Shown: positions 7,377 through 17,020, counted from the stretch's first letter. The stretch is 64,000 nucleotides of DNA from Burkholderiales bacterium PBB6 (GCA_002255925.1 NKIH01000002.1:124001-188000); one strand, 5' to 3'. Program-made: numbers and translations. The notes: a model not told the origin generated them from the sequence alone.

Positions 7377-7814
7377 ATGTACAACCACCCCAGTGTCAGC
7401 TCCCCCTTCGGCCGTGGCGGCAGCTTTGCTCAGGCCTACCATCAAGTGGGCGTCCAGACCGGTGTCGAGGCAGCCAGCCCGCACCGCCTGATCGAAATGC
7501 TGTTCGACGGCTACATGACCGCCATCGCCCAGGCGCGTGGTGCCATGCAGACCGGTGAGATCGAAGCCAAGGGCAAGGCCCTGTCGCGTGCCGCACGCAT
7601 CGTGGACGAAGGCCTCAAGGCCAGTCTCAACGTGACGGCTGGCGGCGACCTGGCGCAAGACCTGACCGCACTTTATGAGTACGTGGGCCTGCGCCTGACG
7701 CTGGCCAATGTGCGCAATGACGAAAGCATGCTGGATGAGTGCGTTCGCCTCATCGAGCCGCTGCGTCAGGCCTGGCGTGACATCGCCCCCCAAGTCAACG
7801 GCACCAAGAGCTGA
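7377..7814 (+). CDS. fliS: Flagellin export chaperone FliS
   Basis: A 145-residue cytosolic chaperone that binds the C-terminal D0 region of flagellin and prevents early polymerisation. The family core ASPHRLIEMLFDGYMTAI is at residues 32-49. The C-terminal helices include LTALYEYVGLRLTLANV and LIEPLRQAWRDIAPQV. The first 25 residues (YNHPSVSSPFGRGG) are the usual flexible start. It begins a short unit with fliT (12-base gap) and the ycgR-like gene, behind a sigma-28-type promoter. Confidence 0.95.
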   Translation: MYNHPSVSSPFGRGGSFAQAYHQVGVQTGVEAASPHRLIEMLFDGYMTAIAQARGAMQTGEIEAKGKALSRAARIVDEGLKASLNVTAGGDLAQDLTALYEYVGLRLTLANVRNDESMLDECVRLIEPLRQAWRDIAPQVNGTKS

Positions 7815-7826
7815 TCGGGGAATCGG

Positions 7827-8147
7827 ATGTCTTTGGGGACCAGCGCCATGAACAATACTTTGCTGAACTACTACGAGGCCATCGAGCGCGCCAGTGCAGA
7901 CATGCTGGAAGCCGCCCGCAATGGCCAATGGGATGAAGTCGTCAAGCTCGAGGGTGCTTGCGCGGTGCTGATCGCTCAGCTCAAGAACGCCGCCCACACC
8001 GAGGCCTTGCAACAGGATGAAAGCAAGGTGAAGTCCCGCATCATGCAGCGCATCTTGCTGAACGATGCCGAGATCCGACACCTGGCCGAGCCCTGGCTGG
8101 AAGACCTCGACATGATGATGTCGGGCAAGTCCAAGACCTTGCATTGA
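7827..8147 (+). CDS. fliT: Flagellar protein FliT-like chaperone
   Basis: A 106-residue, mostly helical protein (LLNYYEAIERASADMLEAA, then WDEVVKLEGACAVLIAQLK) in the position and size of FliT, the FliD export chaperone. In enterics FliT also tunes the master regulator. Sequence conservation in this family is low, so the call leans on length, helical pattern and the fliD-fliS-fliT order. An internal ATG at 7848 (MNNTLLNYYEAI) is an equally possible start, because GGGGA lies just upstream of it. Confidence 0.8.
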   Translation: MSLGTSAMNNTLLNYYEAIERASADMLEAARNGQWDEVVKLEGACAVLIAQLKNAAHTEALQQDESKVKSRIMQRILLNDAEIRHLAEPWLEDLDMMMSGKSKTLH

Positions 8148-8161
8148 AGGAGGCCACGGCG

Positions 8162-8923
8162 ATGTTTTCCGACACCCAACCGGCTTCGCTGGACCCCCTG
8201 GGTTCTGGCGACAGTTTCGCGCAGTTCCGGGTCGACGATCCGTTCGAGATTCGCGCCTTGCTCAAGACCATTCAGGACCGCGAGGTGCTGGTGAACTTGA
8301 GTGGTTCGGATGGCTCGGGCTACACCTCCACCCTCTGGGCGGTGGACGCCCAGCAAGGCAAGATCACCTTCACGGCCGACAAGCTCTCGCCGTCGGTGCA
8401 GTACCTGGTGGAAGCCGAGGATGTGGCCGCGGTGTGTTATCTCGACCAGATCAAGGTGCAGTTCGACGTGCATGACCGTGTGCTGGTGCATGGCCGCCAG
8501 GCCACGGTGCTGCAGGCCGCGATGCCGCGCGAGGTCTACCGCTTCCAGCGCCGCAATGCCTACCGGGTGCGCACGATCGAGCGCAGCTCTCCCACCGCCA
8601 CTTTCCGCCATCCGGCCATGCCCGACATGCAGCTGAAGCTGCGGGTCGTGGATGTGAGCATGGGCGGCTGTGCCTTGTTCATGCCCAGCGACATGCCGAT
8701 GCTGGAGCCGGGTGGCCTGATCAACGATGCGCGCATGGAGCTGGACGCGGATACCGATTTCCGCTCTGGGCTCGTGGTGCACCACGTGACGGGTTTGCAA
8801 CCGGAATCCAAGGGCGTGCGCCTGGGTTGCGAGCTGCGCAACCTGTCGCCGGTGGCGACGCGCCAGTTGCAGCTCTACATCGACCAGACGCAGAAGCGCC
8901 GGCGTACCTTGTCGCTGGATTGA
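8162..8923 (+). CDS. ycgR: Flagellar brake protein YcgR-like (PilZ domain)
   Basis: A 253-residue c-di-GMP receptor that slows the flagellar motor when c-di-GMP is high. The N-terminal YcgR domain (about 20-115) includes IRALLKTIQDREVLVNL. The PilZ domain carries both binding motifs: RRNAYR at residues 130-135 (RxxxR) and DVSMGG at 164-169 (D/NxSxxG). The ATG is chosen because AAGGAGG precedes it by 8 bases; an in-frame TTG at 8144 overlaps the fliT stop and is less likely. Being in the fliS-fliT unit, it should be made late with the filament. Cyclases and phosphodiesterases encoded at 52793-56947 are possible suppliers of the signal. Confidence 0.92.
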   Translation: MFSDTQPASLDPLGSGDSFAQFRVDDPFEIRALLKTIQDREVLVNLSGSDGSGYTSTLWAVDAQQGKITFTADKLSPSVQYLVEAEDVAAVCYLDQIKVQFDVHDRVLVHGRQATVLQAAMPREVYRFQRRNAYRVRTIERSSPTATFRHPAMPDMQLKLRVVDVSMGGCALFMPSDMPMLEPGGLINDARMELDADTDFRSGLVVHHVTGLQPESKGVRLGCELRNLSPVATRQLQLYIDQTQKRRRTLSLD

Positions 8924-8949
8924 CTGAGGGCAGGGCGCTCGAAGCGCGC

Positions 8950-9273
8950 TCAGACCTGCATGTTCATCACATCGGTGTAGGCCTGCACCAGCCGGCTGCG
9001 CACCGACAGCGCGGCCTGGAAGCCGATTTGTGATTTCTGCATCGCCACCATCGTCTGCTCCAAGCTGACGGAGGGGTTGTCGAGCTGCAACTCACGTTGC
9101 AGCCGGGACGACTCCAGCTGGCTGTCGCTGACCTGTTTCAGCGCCTGAGTCATAGCGCTCTGAAAGTCGGCTTTCTCGACCGGGCGTGCCTTGGCCAGCG
9201 GCGTGCCATCCGGGGCAAGGCCGGCGCGCGCAACAGCTTGGGAGAAGTCGAAAGGTTTGAGTTTCAGGTCCAT
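8950..9273 (-). CDS. fliE: Flagellar hook-basal body complex protein FliE
   Basis: A 107-residue protein joining the MS ring to the rod. It ends SVRSRLVQAYTDVMNMQV, the family's strongly conserved C-terminus, preceded by AMQKSQIGFQAAL. The start MDLKLKPFDFSQAVARAG has GGAGG 7-8 bases upstream. A longer antisense frame through fliF shares this C-terminus, but the RBS and family length fix the start here. It is transcribed away from fliF; the 186 bases between the two starts must hold both promoters. Confidence 0.95.
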   Translation of the reverse strand: MDLKLKPFDFSQAVARAGLAPDGTPLAKARPVEKADFQSAMTQALKQVSDSQLESSRLQRELQLDNPSVSLEQTMVAMQKSQIGFQAALSVRSRLVQAYTDVMNMQV

Positions 9274-9360
9274 GGGGCGCCTCCGAAGGGTCGGGGATGC
9301 ATGGGTCGTCATCTTAGGCAGCAGTGGCGCGCCTGATGGTTGGAACTGCCGGGCGTTCGC

Positions 9361-9375
9361 GGGGCTTCTCGCCCC
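9361..9375 (-). other. GGGGCGA...CCCC element between fliE and fliF
   Basis: On the minus strand this reads GGGGCGAGAAGCCCC, a 5-base stem with a short loop. Comparable GGG(G)CGA...CCC elements occur before fliL (16273-16285), flhB (24318-24328) and flgA (34745-34760, minus). Its function is unknown and GC richness makes chance matches possible. Confidence 0.3.
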
Positions 9376-9459
9376 ATGGCGAAACGGGTGGCTGTCGAAC
9401 AATCGAGGCGTTCCTATCCAATCGGCCGTCTGAATCACGGTCGTGTTGCTGCCCCGACC

Positions 9460-11193
9460 ATGGACCAAGCTGTCGTTCCTGCTTCTCTCCCTCTTCCGCT
9501 GGTGCCTGCGGATGCGCCGACCACGGTGGTTGGCAAGCTGACTGCTTTGCCGCCCGCTTCCAAGATGAAGCTCGGGGTGGCGGTGGCCGCCTTGCTCGCC
9601 ACGGTGGTGGCGATGGTGTTGTGGGCCAACAAGGGCGACTGGAAGGTGCTCTACGCCAACCTGCCCGACAAGGAAGCCGGCGCCATCATTGCGCAGCTGA
9701 CGCAGATGAACGTGCCGTACAAGCACAGCGAAGGCGGCGGCGCCCTGCTGGTGCCGGCCGAGCGCATGTACGACGTGAAGATGAAGCTGGCCGCGGCCGG
9801 TCTGCCCAAGGCCCAGGTGGCTGGCAACGAACTGCTCGACAACACGAAGTTCGGCCAGACCGACCGCCAGGAACGCATGAGCATGCAGCGCGCCCTGGAA
9901 GGCGAGCTGGTGCGCACCATCACCAAGCTCGACGGCGTGGAAGAGGCGCGTGTGCACCTGGCGCTGCCGAACCAGAACGGTTTTTTCCGCGAACAACAAA
10001 AGCCCAGTGCCAGCGTGATGCTGACGCTGCACCCCGGCCGCACGCTGGACCGTGGCCAGGCCGCCGCCATCGTGCACCTGGTGTCGTCCAGCGTGCCGGA
10101 ACTCAATGCCAAGTCGGTCAGCGTGCTCGACCAGCGCGGCCAGTTGCTGTCGGGCCCGGGTGAGGACGCCGGCAAGTCGCTCGACGAGCAGCAGCTGCAG
10201 TACGTGCGCCAGATCGAAGCCAGCTACCTCAAGCGCGTGCAGGACATCATCGAGCCGGTGGTGGGCCGCGACAACCTGCGCGCCACCGTGGTCGCCGACA
10301 TCGACTTCTCGCAGAGCGAAGCCACCTCCGAGCAATACCGGCCCAACCAGGGCAACGAGCCGGCCGCCGTGCGCAGCCAGCAATCGATGGAATCGACCCT
10401 GCCGGGCCAGGCTGTGCCGGCCGGCGTGCCGGGTGCCGCCACCAACCAGCCGCCAGTGCCTGCCACGGCCCCGGTGAACGGCGCGGCCGCACCGCTGCAA
10501 CCGGCGCAAACCGGGGGCTCGGGCGGTGGTGCCAAGAAGGAAAACGTCACCAACTACGAGGTCGACAAGACCGTGCGGGTGACGCGCAACGCCACCGGCA
10601 ACGTGCGCCGCATCAATGCCGCGCTGGTGGTGAACCATCGCACCAGCACCGACCCCAAGGGCAAGACCAGCACCGTGCCGCTGTCATCCGAGGAAATGGA
10701 AAAGCTGACCGCCCTGGTGCAGGAAGCGGTGGGCTACAACAAGGAGCGCGGTGACTCGGTCAAGGTCATCAATGCGCCGTTCCAGATCGAGCCACCGGCC
10801 GCCGGCGACGAGCTGCCCTGGTGGAAGCAAGCCTGGCTGCTGGACCTGCTGCGCACCGGTGCCGTGCCGCTGGCCCTGGCGCTGGTGGCCCTGGGCCTGA
10901 TCTTCGGCGTCATCAAGCCGTCGGTGATGAGCGCGCTGGCCCCGCCGCCACCGCCGCCCGCACCGGCTGAAACCGAGTTGACCGCCATCGAGAACAAGGG
11001 CGGCCAATTGAATGCGGTGATCGACGACGAGACCGGCCTGCCGGCGCTCGAAGGCGCCGAGGGCGGCCTGCCAGCCCTCGAGGCACCGAAGGAAAACAGC
11101 AAGCTCGAAGCGGCCCGCAAGCTGGCCCGGGAGAACCCGGTGGCGGTGGCCAACATCATGCGTGAGTGGGTCACCGGCGAGCCGGCGGCCTGA
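9460..11193 (+). CDS. fliF: Flagellar MS-ring protein FliF
   Basis: A 577-residue inner-membrane protein forming the MS ring. The first membrane segment is at about 30-50 (LGVAVAALLATVVAMVLWAN). The ring-building motif follows (WKVLYANLPDKEAGAI) and then DNTKFGQTDRQERMSMQRAL, a near-invariant stretch. A Pro/Ala/Gly-rich loop lies around 310-365. The second membrane segment is near 465-490 (LLRTGAVPLALALVALGLIF), and the acidic C-terminal tail binds FliG. In-frame upstream starts (9340, 9376) exist; 9460 fits the usual N-terminal length best, but the RBS is weak. It heads fliFGHIJK. Confidence 0.95.
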   Translation: MDQAVVPASLPLPLVPADAPTTVVGKLTALPPASKMKLGVAVAALLATVVAMVLWANKGDWKVLYANLPDKEAGAIIAQLTQMNVPYKHSEGGGALLVPAERMYDVKMKLAAAGLPKAQVAGNELLDNTKFGQTDRQERMSMQRALEGELVRTITKLDGVEEARVHLALPNQNGFFREQQKPSASVMLTLHPGRTLDRGQAAAIVHLVSSSVPELNAKSVSVLDQRGQLLSGPGEDAGKSLDEQQLQYVRQIEASYLKRVQDIIEPVVGRDNLRATVVADIDFSQSEATSEQYRPNQGNEPAAVRSQQSMESTLPGQAVPAGVPGAATNQPPVPATAPVNGAAAPLQPAQTGGSGGGAKKENVTNYEVDKTVRVTRNATGNVRRINAALVVNHRTSTDPKGKTSTVPLSSEEMEKLTALVQEAVGYNKERGDSVKVINAPFQIEPPAAGDELPWWKQAWLLDLLRTGAVPLALALVALGLIFGVIKPSVMSALAPPPPPPAPAETELTAIENKGGQLNAVIDDETGLPALEGAEGGLPALEAPKENSKLEAARKLARENPVAVANIMREWVTGEPAA

Positions 11194-11225
11194 TCCAGAC
11201 GAAGACAAAGCAGGCGAGCAACCAC

Positions 11226-12236
11226 ATGGCTGGCAAGAACAACGACGACGAAGGCGCGGAAAACGCGGCGATCCTGCTCATGTCGCTGGGCGAGGAGGAG
11301 GCGGCCTCCGTCTTCAAGCACCTCGGCCCGAAGGAAGTGCAGAAGCTGGGCGAAACCATCGCCAAGATGAAGATCATTCCGCGCGAGCGCGTGGAGCAGG
11401 TGCTCGACAAGTTCACCGAGCTGGCGAAAGAGCAGCACAGCCTGGTGGCCGACACCGACGAATACGTCAAGGCCGTGCTGCGCAAGGCGCTGGGCGACGA
11501 CAAGGCCAACATGCTGATCGACCGCATCCTGCAGGGCAGCGATGTGAGCGGCATTGAAAGCCTGAAGTGGATGGACGCCGGCTCGGTGGCCGAGCTGCTG
11601 CGCAATGAACACCCGCAGATCATCGCCGCCATCCTGGTGCACCTGGACCAGGACCAGGCCTCGTCAGTGCTCAAGCTGTTCACCGAGCGCCAGCGCAATG
11701 AAGTGCTGATCCGCATCGCCACGCTCGACGGCATCCAGCCGACCGCGCTGAAAGACCTGAACGAGGTGATGAGCAAGATCCTGGCCGGTGGTGATCGCCT
11801 GAAGAAGGCGTCGCTGGGCGGCGTGAAGGCGGCGGCCGAGATCATCAACATGATGGGCTCGTCGGTGGAAACCTCGGCGCTGGACTACATCCGCGAAGCC
11901 GACAACGACCTGGCCCAGAAGATCATGGACAACATGTTCACCTTCGAGGACCTGAACAAGCTCGACGACAAGGGCTTCCAGTCGGTGCTCAAGGAAGTGC
12001 AGAGCGACTCGCTCATCCTGGCGCTCAAGGGCGCCACCTCCGACCTGCGCGAGAAGGTCTTCCGCAACATGTCCAGCCGTGCCGCCGAAACGCTGCGCGA
12101 AGACCTGGAATCGCGCGGGCCGGTGCGTGTGTCTGAAGTGGAAGCCGAGCAGAAGGAAATGCTGAAGATCGTTCGCCGTCTGGTGGACGAAGGTCAGATC
12201 GTGCTGGCGTCCGGAGGCGCGGATGACTTCCTCTAA
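11226..12236 (+). CDS. fliG: Flagellar motor switch protein FliG
   Basis: A 336-residue rotor protein that transmits stator torque and sets rotation direction. Visible landmarks are AAILLMSLGEEEAASVFKHL at the start, the EHPQ motif (LLRNEHPQIIAAILVHLD) in the middle domain, and the charged torque helix region DLREKVFRNMSSRAAETLRE near 275-295. The start MAGKNNDDEGAENAA is chosen over an upstream frame extension that overlaps fliF. Its last 14 bases overlap the fliH start, so the genes are coupled. Confidence 0.96.
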   Translation: MAGKNNDDEGAENAAILLMSLGEEEAASVFKHLGPKEVQKLGETIAKMKIIPRERVEQVLDKFTELAKEQHSLVADTDEYVKAVLRKALGDDKANMLIDRILQGSDVSGIESLKWMDAGSVAELLRNEHPQIIAAILVHLDQDQASSVLKLFTERQRNEVLIRIATLDGIQPTALKDLNEVMSKILAGGDRLKKASLGGVKAAAEIINMMGSSVETSALDYIREADNDLAQKIMDNMFTFEDLNKLDDKGFQSVLKEVQSDSLILALKGATSDLREKVFRNMSSRAAETLREDLESRGPVRVSEVEAEQKEMLKIVRRLVDEGQIVLASGGADDFL

Positions 12237-13098
12237 ACCCTACGGCCCCCGCCAGGTGCCGCCGCCGCAAGGCACGACGCCACGGGCAGCCAACGCCTAC
12301 GCCCGCTTCATTCCGCGCGAAGAGTTGCAGGACTTCGCCAGCTGGACGCCTGACGCGTTTGCCGGCGCTCCACGCCAGCAAGGCGGCTTGCGCGCCCCGG
12401 CCCCGCCCGCACCTGAGCCGGTGGCGCCTGAGCCCGTGGCCGAGGCCGCAGGCCCGACCGAAGCCGACTGGCTCGCCCGCGTTCAAGAGGCCCGCCAGCA
12501 AGGCTGGCACGACGGCCACCGCGACGGCCTGGAGGCCCTGGAAGCCGCCAAGCGCCAGTTCGCCCAGCAGACCAGCGCGCAGATGACCGCGCTGCTGGCG
12601 AGCACCGAAGCCCGCCTGGCTGCACTCGAAATCGACATGGCCCAGGCCTTGATGGACAGCGCCGTGATGCTGGCCCGCCAGGTGGTGCGCAGCGAGCTTG
12701 CCACGCGCCCCGAGCTGGTGGCGCAGGTGGCGCAGGACGCCGTGGCCGCGCTGATGTTGTCGGCCCGCCAGCTGCGCATGCGCCTGCACCCCGACGACGT
12801 GGCGCTGGTGGCGCAGGGCGCGGCCGACGCCTTGAAGTCGCGTGATGTGCTGCTGCTGGCCGACGCGCAGGTGGAGCGCGGTGGCTGCCTGCTGGAATCT
12901 GATCTGGGCCTGGTGGATGCCCGGATCGAGCAACGCTGGATGCAGGCCGCGGCCGTGTTCAACGCGCCGGTGGCCTGGGAGGCGCCGATGGCGGCGGCTG
13001 AAGCGGTGCCGGTCGTTTTGAATGAGCGTGTGAATGAGGTTGTGAACGACGTTGCGAATGTCACCGCCCCCGACACCTCGCTGGAGGCCACCCCATGA
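12223..13098 (+). CDS. fliH: Flagellar assembly protein FliH
   Basis: A 291-residue regulator and stator of the export ATPase FliI. The first 100 residues are Pro/Ala-rich and probably flexible ([16 protein letters not shown]). A V-ATPase E-subunit-like region follows at about 100-230, with [20 protein letters not shown] and [20 protein letters not shown]. The latter is the typical FliH C-terminal block (GGCxxES..G.VDA). About 60 extra residues extend past this block ([20 protein letters not shown]), giving a longer tail than usual. It overlaps fliG by 14 and fliI by 4 bases. Confidence 0.93.
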   Translation: MTSSKPYGPRQVPPPQGTTPRAANAYARFIPREELQDFASWTPDAFAGAPRQQGGLRAPAPPAPEPVAPEPVAEAAGPTEADWLARVQEARQQGWHDGHRDGLEALEAAKRQFAQQTSAQMTALLASTEARLAALEIDMAQALMDSAVMLARQVVRSELATRPELVAQVAQDAVAALMLSARQLRMRLHPDDVALVAQGAADALKSRDVLLLADAQVERGGCLLESDLGLVDARIEQRWMQAAAVFNAPVAWEAPMAAAEAVPVVLNERVNEVVNDVANVTAPDTSLEATP

Positions 13099-14522
13099 GC
13101 GCCCAGCGTCGCGCCGACAACCCCGTCACGCCGGCTGAGCGCTGGCCGCGTTTCCTGCAGGACATGCGCCACTACGCCGCCTTGCCACGCCCGCTGGAGA
13201 TGGAAGGCACGCTGGTGCGCGTCACCGGGCTGGTGCTGGAAGCCGCTGGCGTGCGAGCGCCGGTGGGCGCCGTGTGCTCGGTCAACATGCCCGGCGACAA
13301 GCCGGTGACCGCCGAGGTGGTGGGCTTCAACGGTGACCGCGCCTACCTGATGCCCACCGGCGAGCTGCATGGCCTGGCCAGCGGTGCCCGCGTGGTGCCG
13401 CTGCCGGTGGCCCAGGTGGCCCCGCGCCTGGGCGTTGACAACCACCCCTGGCGCCGCAGCGAAGACCGCGGCCTGCACCTGCCGATGGGCGACGGCCTGC
13501 TGGGCCGCGTGGTGGACGCCCACGGCCAGCCGATGGACCGTGGCGGCCCGATCGAGCAGGTGCACAACGAACCGATGGTGCGCCGCGCCATCAACGCGAT
13601 GGACCGCGACCCCGTGCGCCAGCCGCTGGACACCGGCGTGCGGGCCATCAACGCGCTGCTGACCGTGGGCCGTGGCCAGCGACTGGGCCTGTTCGCAGGC
13701 ACCGGCGTCGGCAAATCGGTGCTGCTGGGCATGATGGCGCGCTACACCGCCGCCGACGTGATCGTCGTCGGGCTGATCGGTGAACGGGGCCGTGAAGTCA
13801 AGGAATTCATCGAAGACATCCTCGGTGACGAGGGCCTGAAGCGCGCCGTGGTGGTGGCCGCACCCGCTGATGCGCCGCCGCTGGTGCGCATGCAGGGCGC
13901 CAGCTACGCCACCGCCATTGCCGAACACTTCCGTGACCGTGGCCAGCATGTGCTGCTGCTGATGGACTCCCTCACCCGCTACGCCATGGCCCAGCGTGAA
14001 ATTGCGCTGGCCATTGGTGAGCCGCCCGCCACCAAGGGCTACCCGCCCAGCTGCTTCGCCAAGCTGCCGCAGCTGGTGGAACGCTCGGGCAACGGCCTGA
14101 ACGGCGTGGGCTCGATCACCGCGTTCTACACCGTGCTGACCGAAGGCGACGACCCGCAGGATCCGATCGCCGACGCGGCCCGAGGCATTCTCGACGGCCA
14201 CATCGTGCTCTCGCGCGAGCTGGCTGAAAGCGGCCACTTCCCGGCCATCGACGTGGAGAAATCCATCTCCCGCGTGATGAACGCCGTGGCCCCGCGTGAG
14301 CACCTCGAAGGCGCCCGGCGCGCCCGCCAGTGGCTCTCGAAATTCAACCGCGCCCGCGACCTGATCCAGCTGGGTGCCTATGTGCCCGGCGCTGACCCGG
14401 AGCTGGATGCCGCCGTGCGCGTGAACCCGCAACTGATGACCTTGCTGCAGCAAGACATGCACGACGGCGCCAGCCTGATCGCCAGCAGCCAGCAGCTGCT
14501 GCGGCTGAACCCGGCTGCGTGA
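13095..14522 (+). CDS. fliI: Flagellum-specific ATP synthase/export ATPase FliI
   Basis: A 475-residue hexameric ATPase of the flagellar type III export apparatus. The Walker A motif AGTGVGKS spans residues 201-208. Walker B is in [18 protein letters not shown], and the signature [18 protein letters not shown] is present. The N-terminal beta-barrel region carries [12 protein letters not shown]. The C-terminus ([19 protein letters not shown]) matches the family. It starts in the last codons of fliH (ATGA) and is followed by fliJ after about 40 bases. Confidence 0.97.
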   Translation: MSAQRRADNPVTPAERWPRFLQDMRHYAALPRPLEMEGTLVRVTGLVLEAAGVRAPVGAVCSVNMPGDKPVTAEVVGFNGDRAYLMPTGELHGLASGARVVPLPVAQVAPRLGVDNHPWRRSEDRGLHLPMGDGLLGRVVDAHGQPMDRGGPIEQVHNEPMVRRAINAMDRDPVRQPLDTGVRAINALLTVGRGQRLGLFAGTGVGKSVLLGMMARYTAADVIVVGLIGERGREVKEFIEDILGDEGLKRAVVVAAPADAPPLVRMQGASYATAIAEHFRDRGQHVLLLMDSLTRYAMAQREIALAIGEPPATKGYPPSCFAKLPQLVERSGNGLNGVGSITAFYTVLTEGDDPQDPIADAARGILDGHIVLSRELAESGHFPAIDVEKSISRVMNAVAPREHLEGARRARQWLSKFNRARDLIQLGAYVPGADPELDAAVRVNPQLMTLLQQDMHDGASLIASSQQLLRLNPAA

Positions 14523-14563
14523 GTGCGGCCCGACATGGTCATTGAATTCACCAAGGAGCCGTG

Positions 14564-15022
14564 ATGGACCGCCAGCACACGATGCAGATCCTGATCGAGC
14601 GTGAAACCCGCAAGCGGGACGACGCGCTGGCGGCCTGGCGCGACGCCCAGCGTGCGGCCGAGAACGCCAGTCAGCAGGCCGATTCGCTGGTGCAGTACCG
14701 TGAGGAATACCGCACCCGCTGGTCGGCGCAATTTGCCAAGTCAGCGCCGATCGAGATCGTGCGCTGCTACCACGGCTTCGTGCAGCGGCTGGACCAGGCC
14801 ATCACCACCCAGCAAGCCACCGCGCGCCAGTCGGCCGACCGCGTGGCCGCCGCGCTGAAGGTGCTGCGCCACCGCGAGATGAAGCTCGCCACCGTGCGTC
14901 GCCTGATCGAGCGCCGGCAGCAGGCCGCGCTGCAGGTGGCCCAGCGCCGCGAACAGAAGACATTCGATGAAGCCGCCCAGCGGCTGGGCTGGGCTGCCCG
15001 TGGCGGCCTGGCTGCCAACTGA
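14564..15022 (+). CDS. fliJ: Flagellar export protein FliJ
   Basis: A 152-residue coiled-coil protein that links FliI to FlhA, like the gamma stalk of F-ATPase. Nearly the whole chain is charged helix (ERETRKRDDALAAWRDAQ and FDEAAQRLGWAARGG at the end). AAGGAG precedes the ATG by 5-6 bases; a GTG three bases earlier is less likely. It sits between fliI and fliK, the standard place. Confidence 0.9.
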   Translation: MDRQHTMQILIERETRKRDDALAAWRDAQRAAENASQQADSLVQYREEYRTRWSAQFAKSAPIEIVRCYHGFVQRLDQAITTQQATARQSADRVAAALKVLRHREMKLATVRRLIERRQQAALQVAQRREQKTFDEAAQRLGWAARGGLAAN

Positions 15023-15048
15023 ACCCCTTGCAGTACCGAGGACACGAG

Positions 15049-16212
15049 ATGCCCGTCGACGCCAGCTCCCCCATCGCCCCCGTCAAGCCCGCCAGCCACC
15101 GCCATGGCCCGCGCCGCCAGGAAGGGGCTGACAACGCCGCCCAGGCCGCCAGCTTCGCCAAGTTGCTCAAGGGCCACACCGACGCGGCCGCAGCCGATGA
15201 CGCCCGCGCTGACAGTGGCCAGGGTGCCAAGCCCAAGGCCGATGACACGCAGGGCGACACCGAGGGTGACATCAACCCCGACGCGCAAGCCGCCAACAAC
15301 GCCGCCAAGCCCGCCGACGCCGCCAAGCCCGATGACACGACTGCACAGCCCGCCTGGTGGCGCAGCCTGCAGCTGCCGCCGGTTGATGCGCAGGCCGGCA
15401 CCAGCACCGCCGAAGGCGAGGGCGACACGCTGGACGCGCTGAAAGACACCGCCGCACACGGCAAGGGCGGCCGGCATGGCGTGCGGGCCGATGCCGCTCT
15501 GGAATCAGCCCGTGGCCAAGCCGACACGGAAGAGGCCAGCCTGCAGCGCGACAAACCCGTGTTCCGCCTGCCTGACGCGGGTGAGGCGGCCGGCGACGCT
15601 GCTGCGGCAGAGGCCAGCCGCGCCCGCACTGATGAGCAGCCGGTGAGCCTGCCCGCCAGCGACGGCAACTTGCCCAGCCTGGGCGCCGTGGTGGACCCGT
15701 CCGCCCGTGCCCAGCACGACAGCACGCCAGCCGTGGAGTCGCCGAAGCCCACGGCTGAGGCCAGCCTGCCGATGCCGCCCGAGCACCCGGCCTTTCCGCA
15801 GGCGCTGGGCGTGCAGCTCAGCACCTGGCTGCAGGACGGCGTGGAGCATGCGCGCCTGGAGCTGCACCCGCGTGAGCTGGGCCCGATTGAAGTGCGCATT
15901 GCGGTGGCCGACGGCCAGACCCGGATCGACCTGGGCGCTGACGTGGCCAGCACCCGCGCCGCCTTGAGTGAGGCTTTTTCACAACTGGCGGAAGCGCTGG
16001 GCGAGGTCGGCTTGTCGCTGAGTGGCGGCAGCGTGAGCGACCAGAGCCGGCAGAACGCGCAGGGCCAGGGCCAGTCGTCGGCCCAGGCCCGTGCCGCCTC
16101 TGACAACCGCGACGCCCGGGACGGCCTGGGCGGACGGGGTGGCTTCAGCGGCCTGCCCGCCGTGCCCGCTGCCGCCGTGAGGCGCCAGGGCTTGCTCGAT
16201 CTCTACGCCTGA
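15049..16212 (+). CDS. fliK: Flagellar hook-length control protein FliK
   Basis: A 387-residue exported ruler protein that sets hook length and triggers the substrate switch of FlhB. The first 260 residues are low-complexity (Ala, Asp, Pro, Lys, Thr). The C-terminal switch domain is clear at about 245-330, with ARLELHPRELGPIEVRIAV and the following DLGADVASTRAALSEAFSQL. GAGGA lies 7 bases before the ATG, and an upstream in-frame TTG at 15028 was rejected. Low-complexity stretches are GC-rich but codon use matches the neighbours. Confidence 0.93.
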   Translation: MPVDASSPIAPVKPASHRHGPRRQEGADNAAQAASFAKLLKGHTDAAAADDARADSGQGAKPKADDTQGDTEGDINPDAQAANNAAKPADAAKPDDTTAQPAWWRSLQLPPVDAQAGTSTAEGEGDTLDALKDTAAHGKGGRHGVRADAALESARGQADTEEASLQRDKPVFRLPDAGEAAGDAAAAEASRARTDEQPVSLPASDGNLPSLGAVVDPSARAQHDSTPAVESPKPTAEASLPMPPEHPAFPQALGVQLSTWLQDGVEHARLELHPRELGPIEVRIAVADGQTRIDLGADVASTRAALSEAFSQLAEALGEVGLSLSGGSVSDQSRQNAQGQGQSSAQARAASDNRDARDGLGGRGGFSGLPAVPAAAVRRQGLLDLYA

Positions 16213-16359
16213 CGCCGGGTGAGCCGGCCACAGAGTGGCCCGGTTTACCCCGCTTTTCACGGCTTCGCCCAAGGGGGCGACTCCCAATAATCAGCGCATC
16301 AGGATGCCAAATCGTTCGCACTCGGCCGGGCGGGCATCCCACTTACGCAAGGAGTCGCC
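16213..16359 (+). promoter_or_regulatory. fliL operon leader with repeated sequence elements
   Basis: The largest gap inside the fliF-to-fliR run, so a likely promoter region for fliLMNOPQR. It holds the 13-mer CCCGGTTTACCCC (16239-16251), also found in reverse at 7291-7303 before fliS. It also holds GCTTTTCACG, similar to the flhB leader, and GGGGGCGACTCCC (16273-16285), similar to 24318-24328. No confident -35/-10 pair can be named. Confidence 0.35.
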
Positions 16360-16980
16360 ATGTCTGCAGCCGCACCCGCCGCACCCGCCGGTGATGCCGC
16401 GCCCCCGAAGGGCAAGAAGAAGATGATCATCATCATTGCCGCCGTGCTCGTGCTGGCACTGGTGGGTGGTGGTGCGTTCTTCATGATGAAGAAGAAGGCC
16501 GCTGACGAAGAGGCGGCCGCCGGCGAAGACGGCGAAGAAACCGCACACGTCGAGAAGAAGGAAAAGAAGAAAGAGAAGAAGAAGGACGACAAGCACGCCT
16601 TGCCGGCCTTCGTGCCGCTCGAGAACTTCGTGGTGAACCTGGCCGACCGCGACGCCGACCGCTATGCGCAGATCGGCATCACGCTGGAGGTGGAAGACGC
16701 CCATGCCGGCGACACCATCAAGGCCTACATGCCGGCCATCCGCAACAACATCCTGCTGCTGCTCTCGCACAAGAGCTCGGCCGACCTGACGCAGGCCGAC
16801 GGCAAGGAAAAGCTGGCCCGCCAGATCTTGCGCGTGTCGGTGCAGCCGATGCACATCGAACTCGAAGACGAGGACGAGGAGCCGCCGCCGCCAGGGTCGA
16901 AGAAGAAGAAGCGCAACTACGACTCGATCGACGACTCGCCGATCAAGTCCGTGCAGTTCTCGTCGTTCATCATCCAGTGA
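16360..16980 (+). CDS. fliL: Flagellar basal body-associated protein FliL
   Basis: A 206-residue single-pass inner-membrane protein near the stators. The membrane helix is at about 27-45 (MIIIIAAVLVLALVGGGAFF). A very Lys/Glu-rich linker (EKKEKKKEKKKDDK) precedes the periplasmic FliL domain, with FVPLENFVVNLADRDADRYAQ. The end KSVQFSSFIIQ is typical of the family. An acidic-proline-lysine loop (EDEDEEPPPPGSKKKKRNY) lies just before this end and is longer than usual. AAGGAG precedes the start by 7 bases. Confidence 0.95.
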   Translation: MSAAAPAAPAGDAAPPKGKKKMIIIIAAVLVLALVGGGAFFMMKKKAADEEAAAGEDGEETAHVEKKEKKKEKKKDDKHALPAFVPLENFVVNLADRDADRYAQIGITLEVEDAHAGDTIKAYMPAIRNNILLLLSHKSSADLTQADGKEKLARQILRVSVQPMHIELEDEDEEPPPPGSKKKKRNYDSIDDSPIKSVQFSSFIIQ

Positions 16981-17020
16981 ACGGCAGCGCCCGCATCCAG
17001 CGACCACAGGGTGCCCGCCC

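Noticed and set aside
8950-10638. 562-codon extension of fliE through fliF
   Set aside because: Only the last 107 codons match FliE, and a Shine-Dalgarno sequence sits just ahead of that internal ATG.
12483-14462. Minus-strand frame of 659 codons over fliH-fliI
   Set aside because: His/Gly/Gln-rich shadow of fliI; the plus frame has all FliI motifs.
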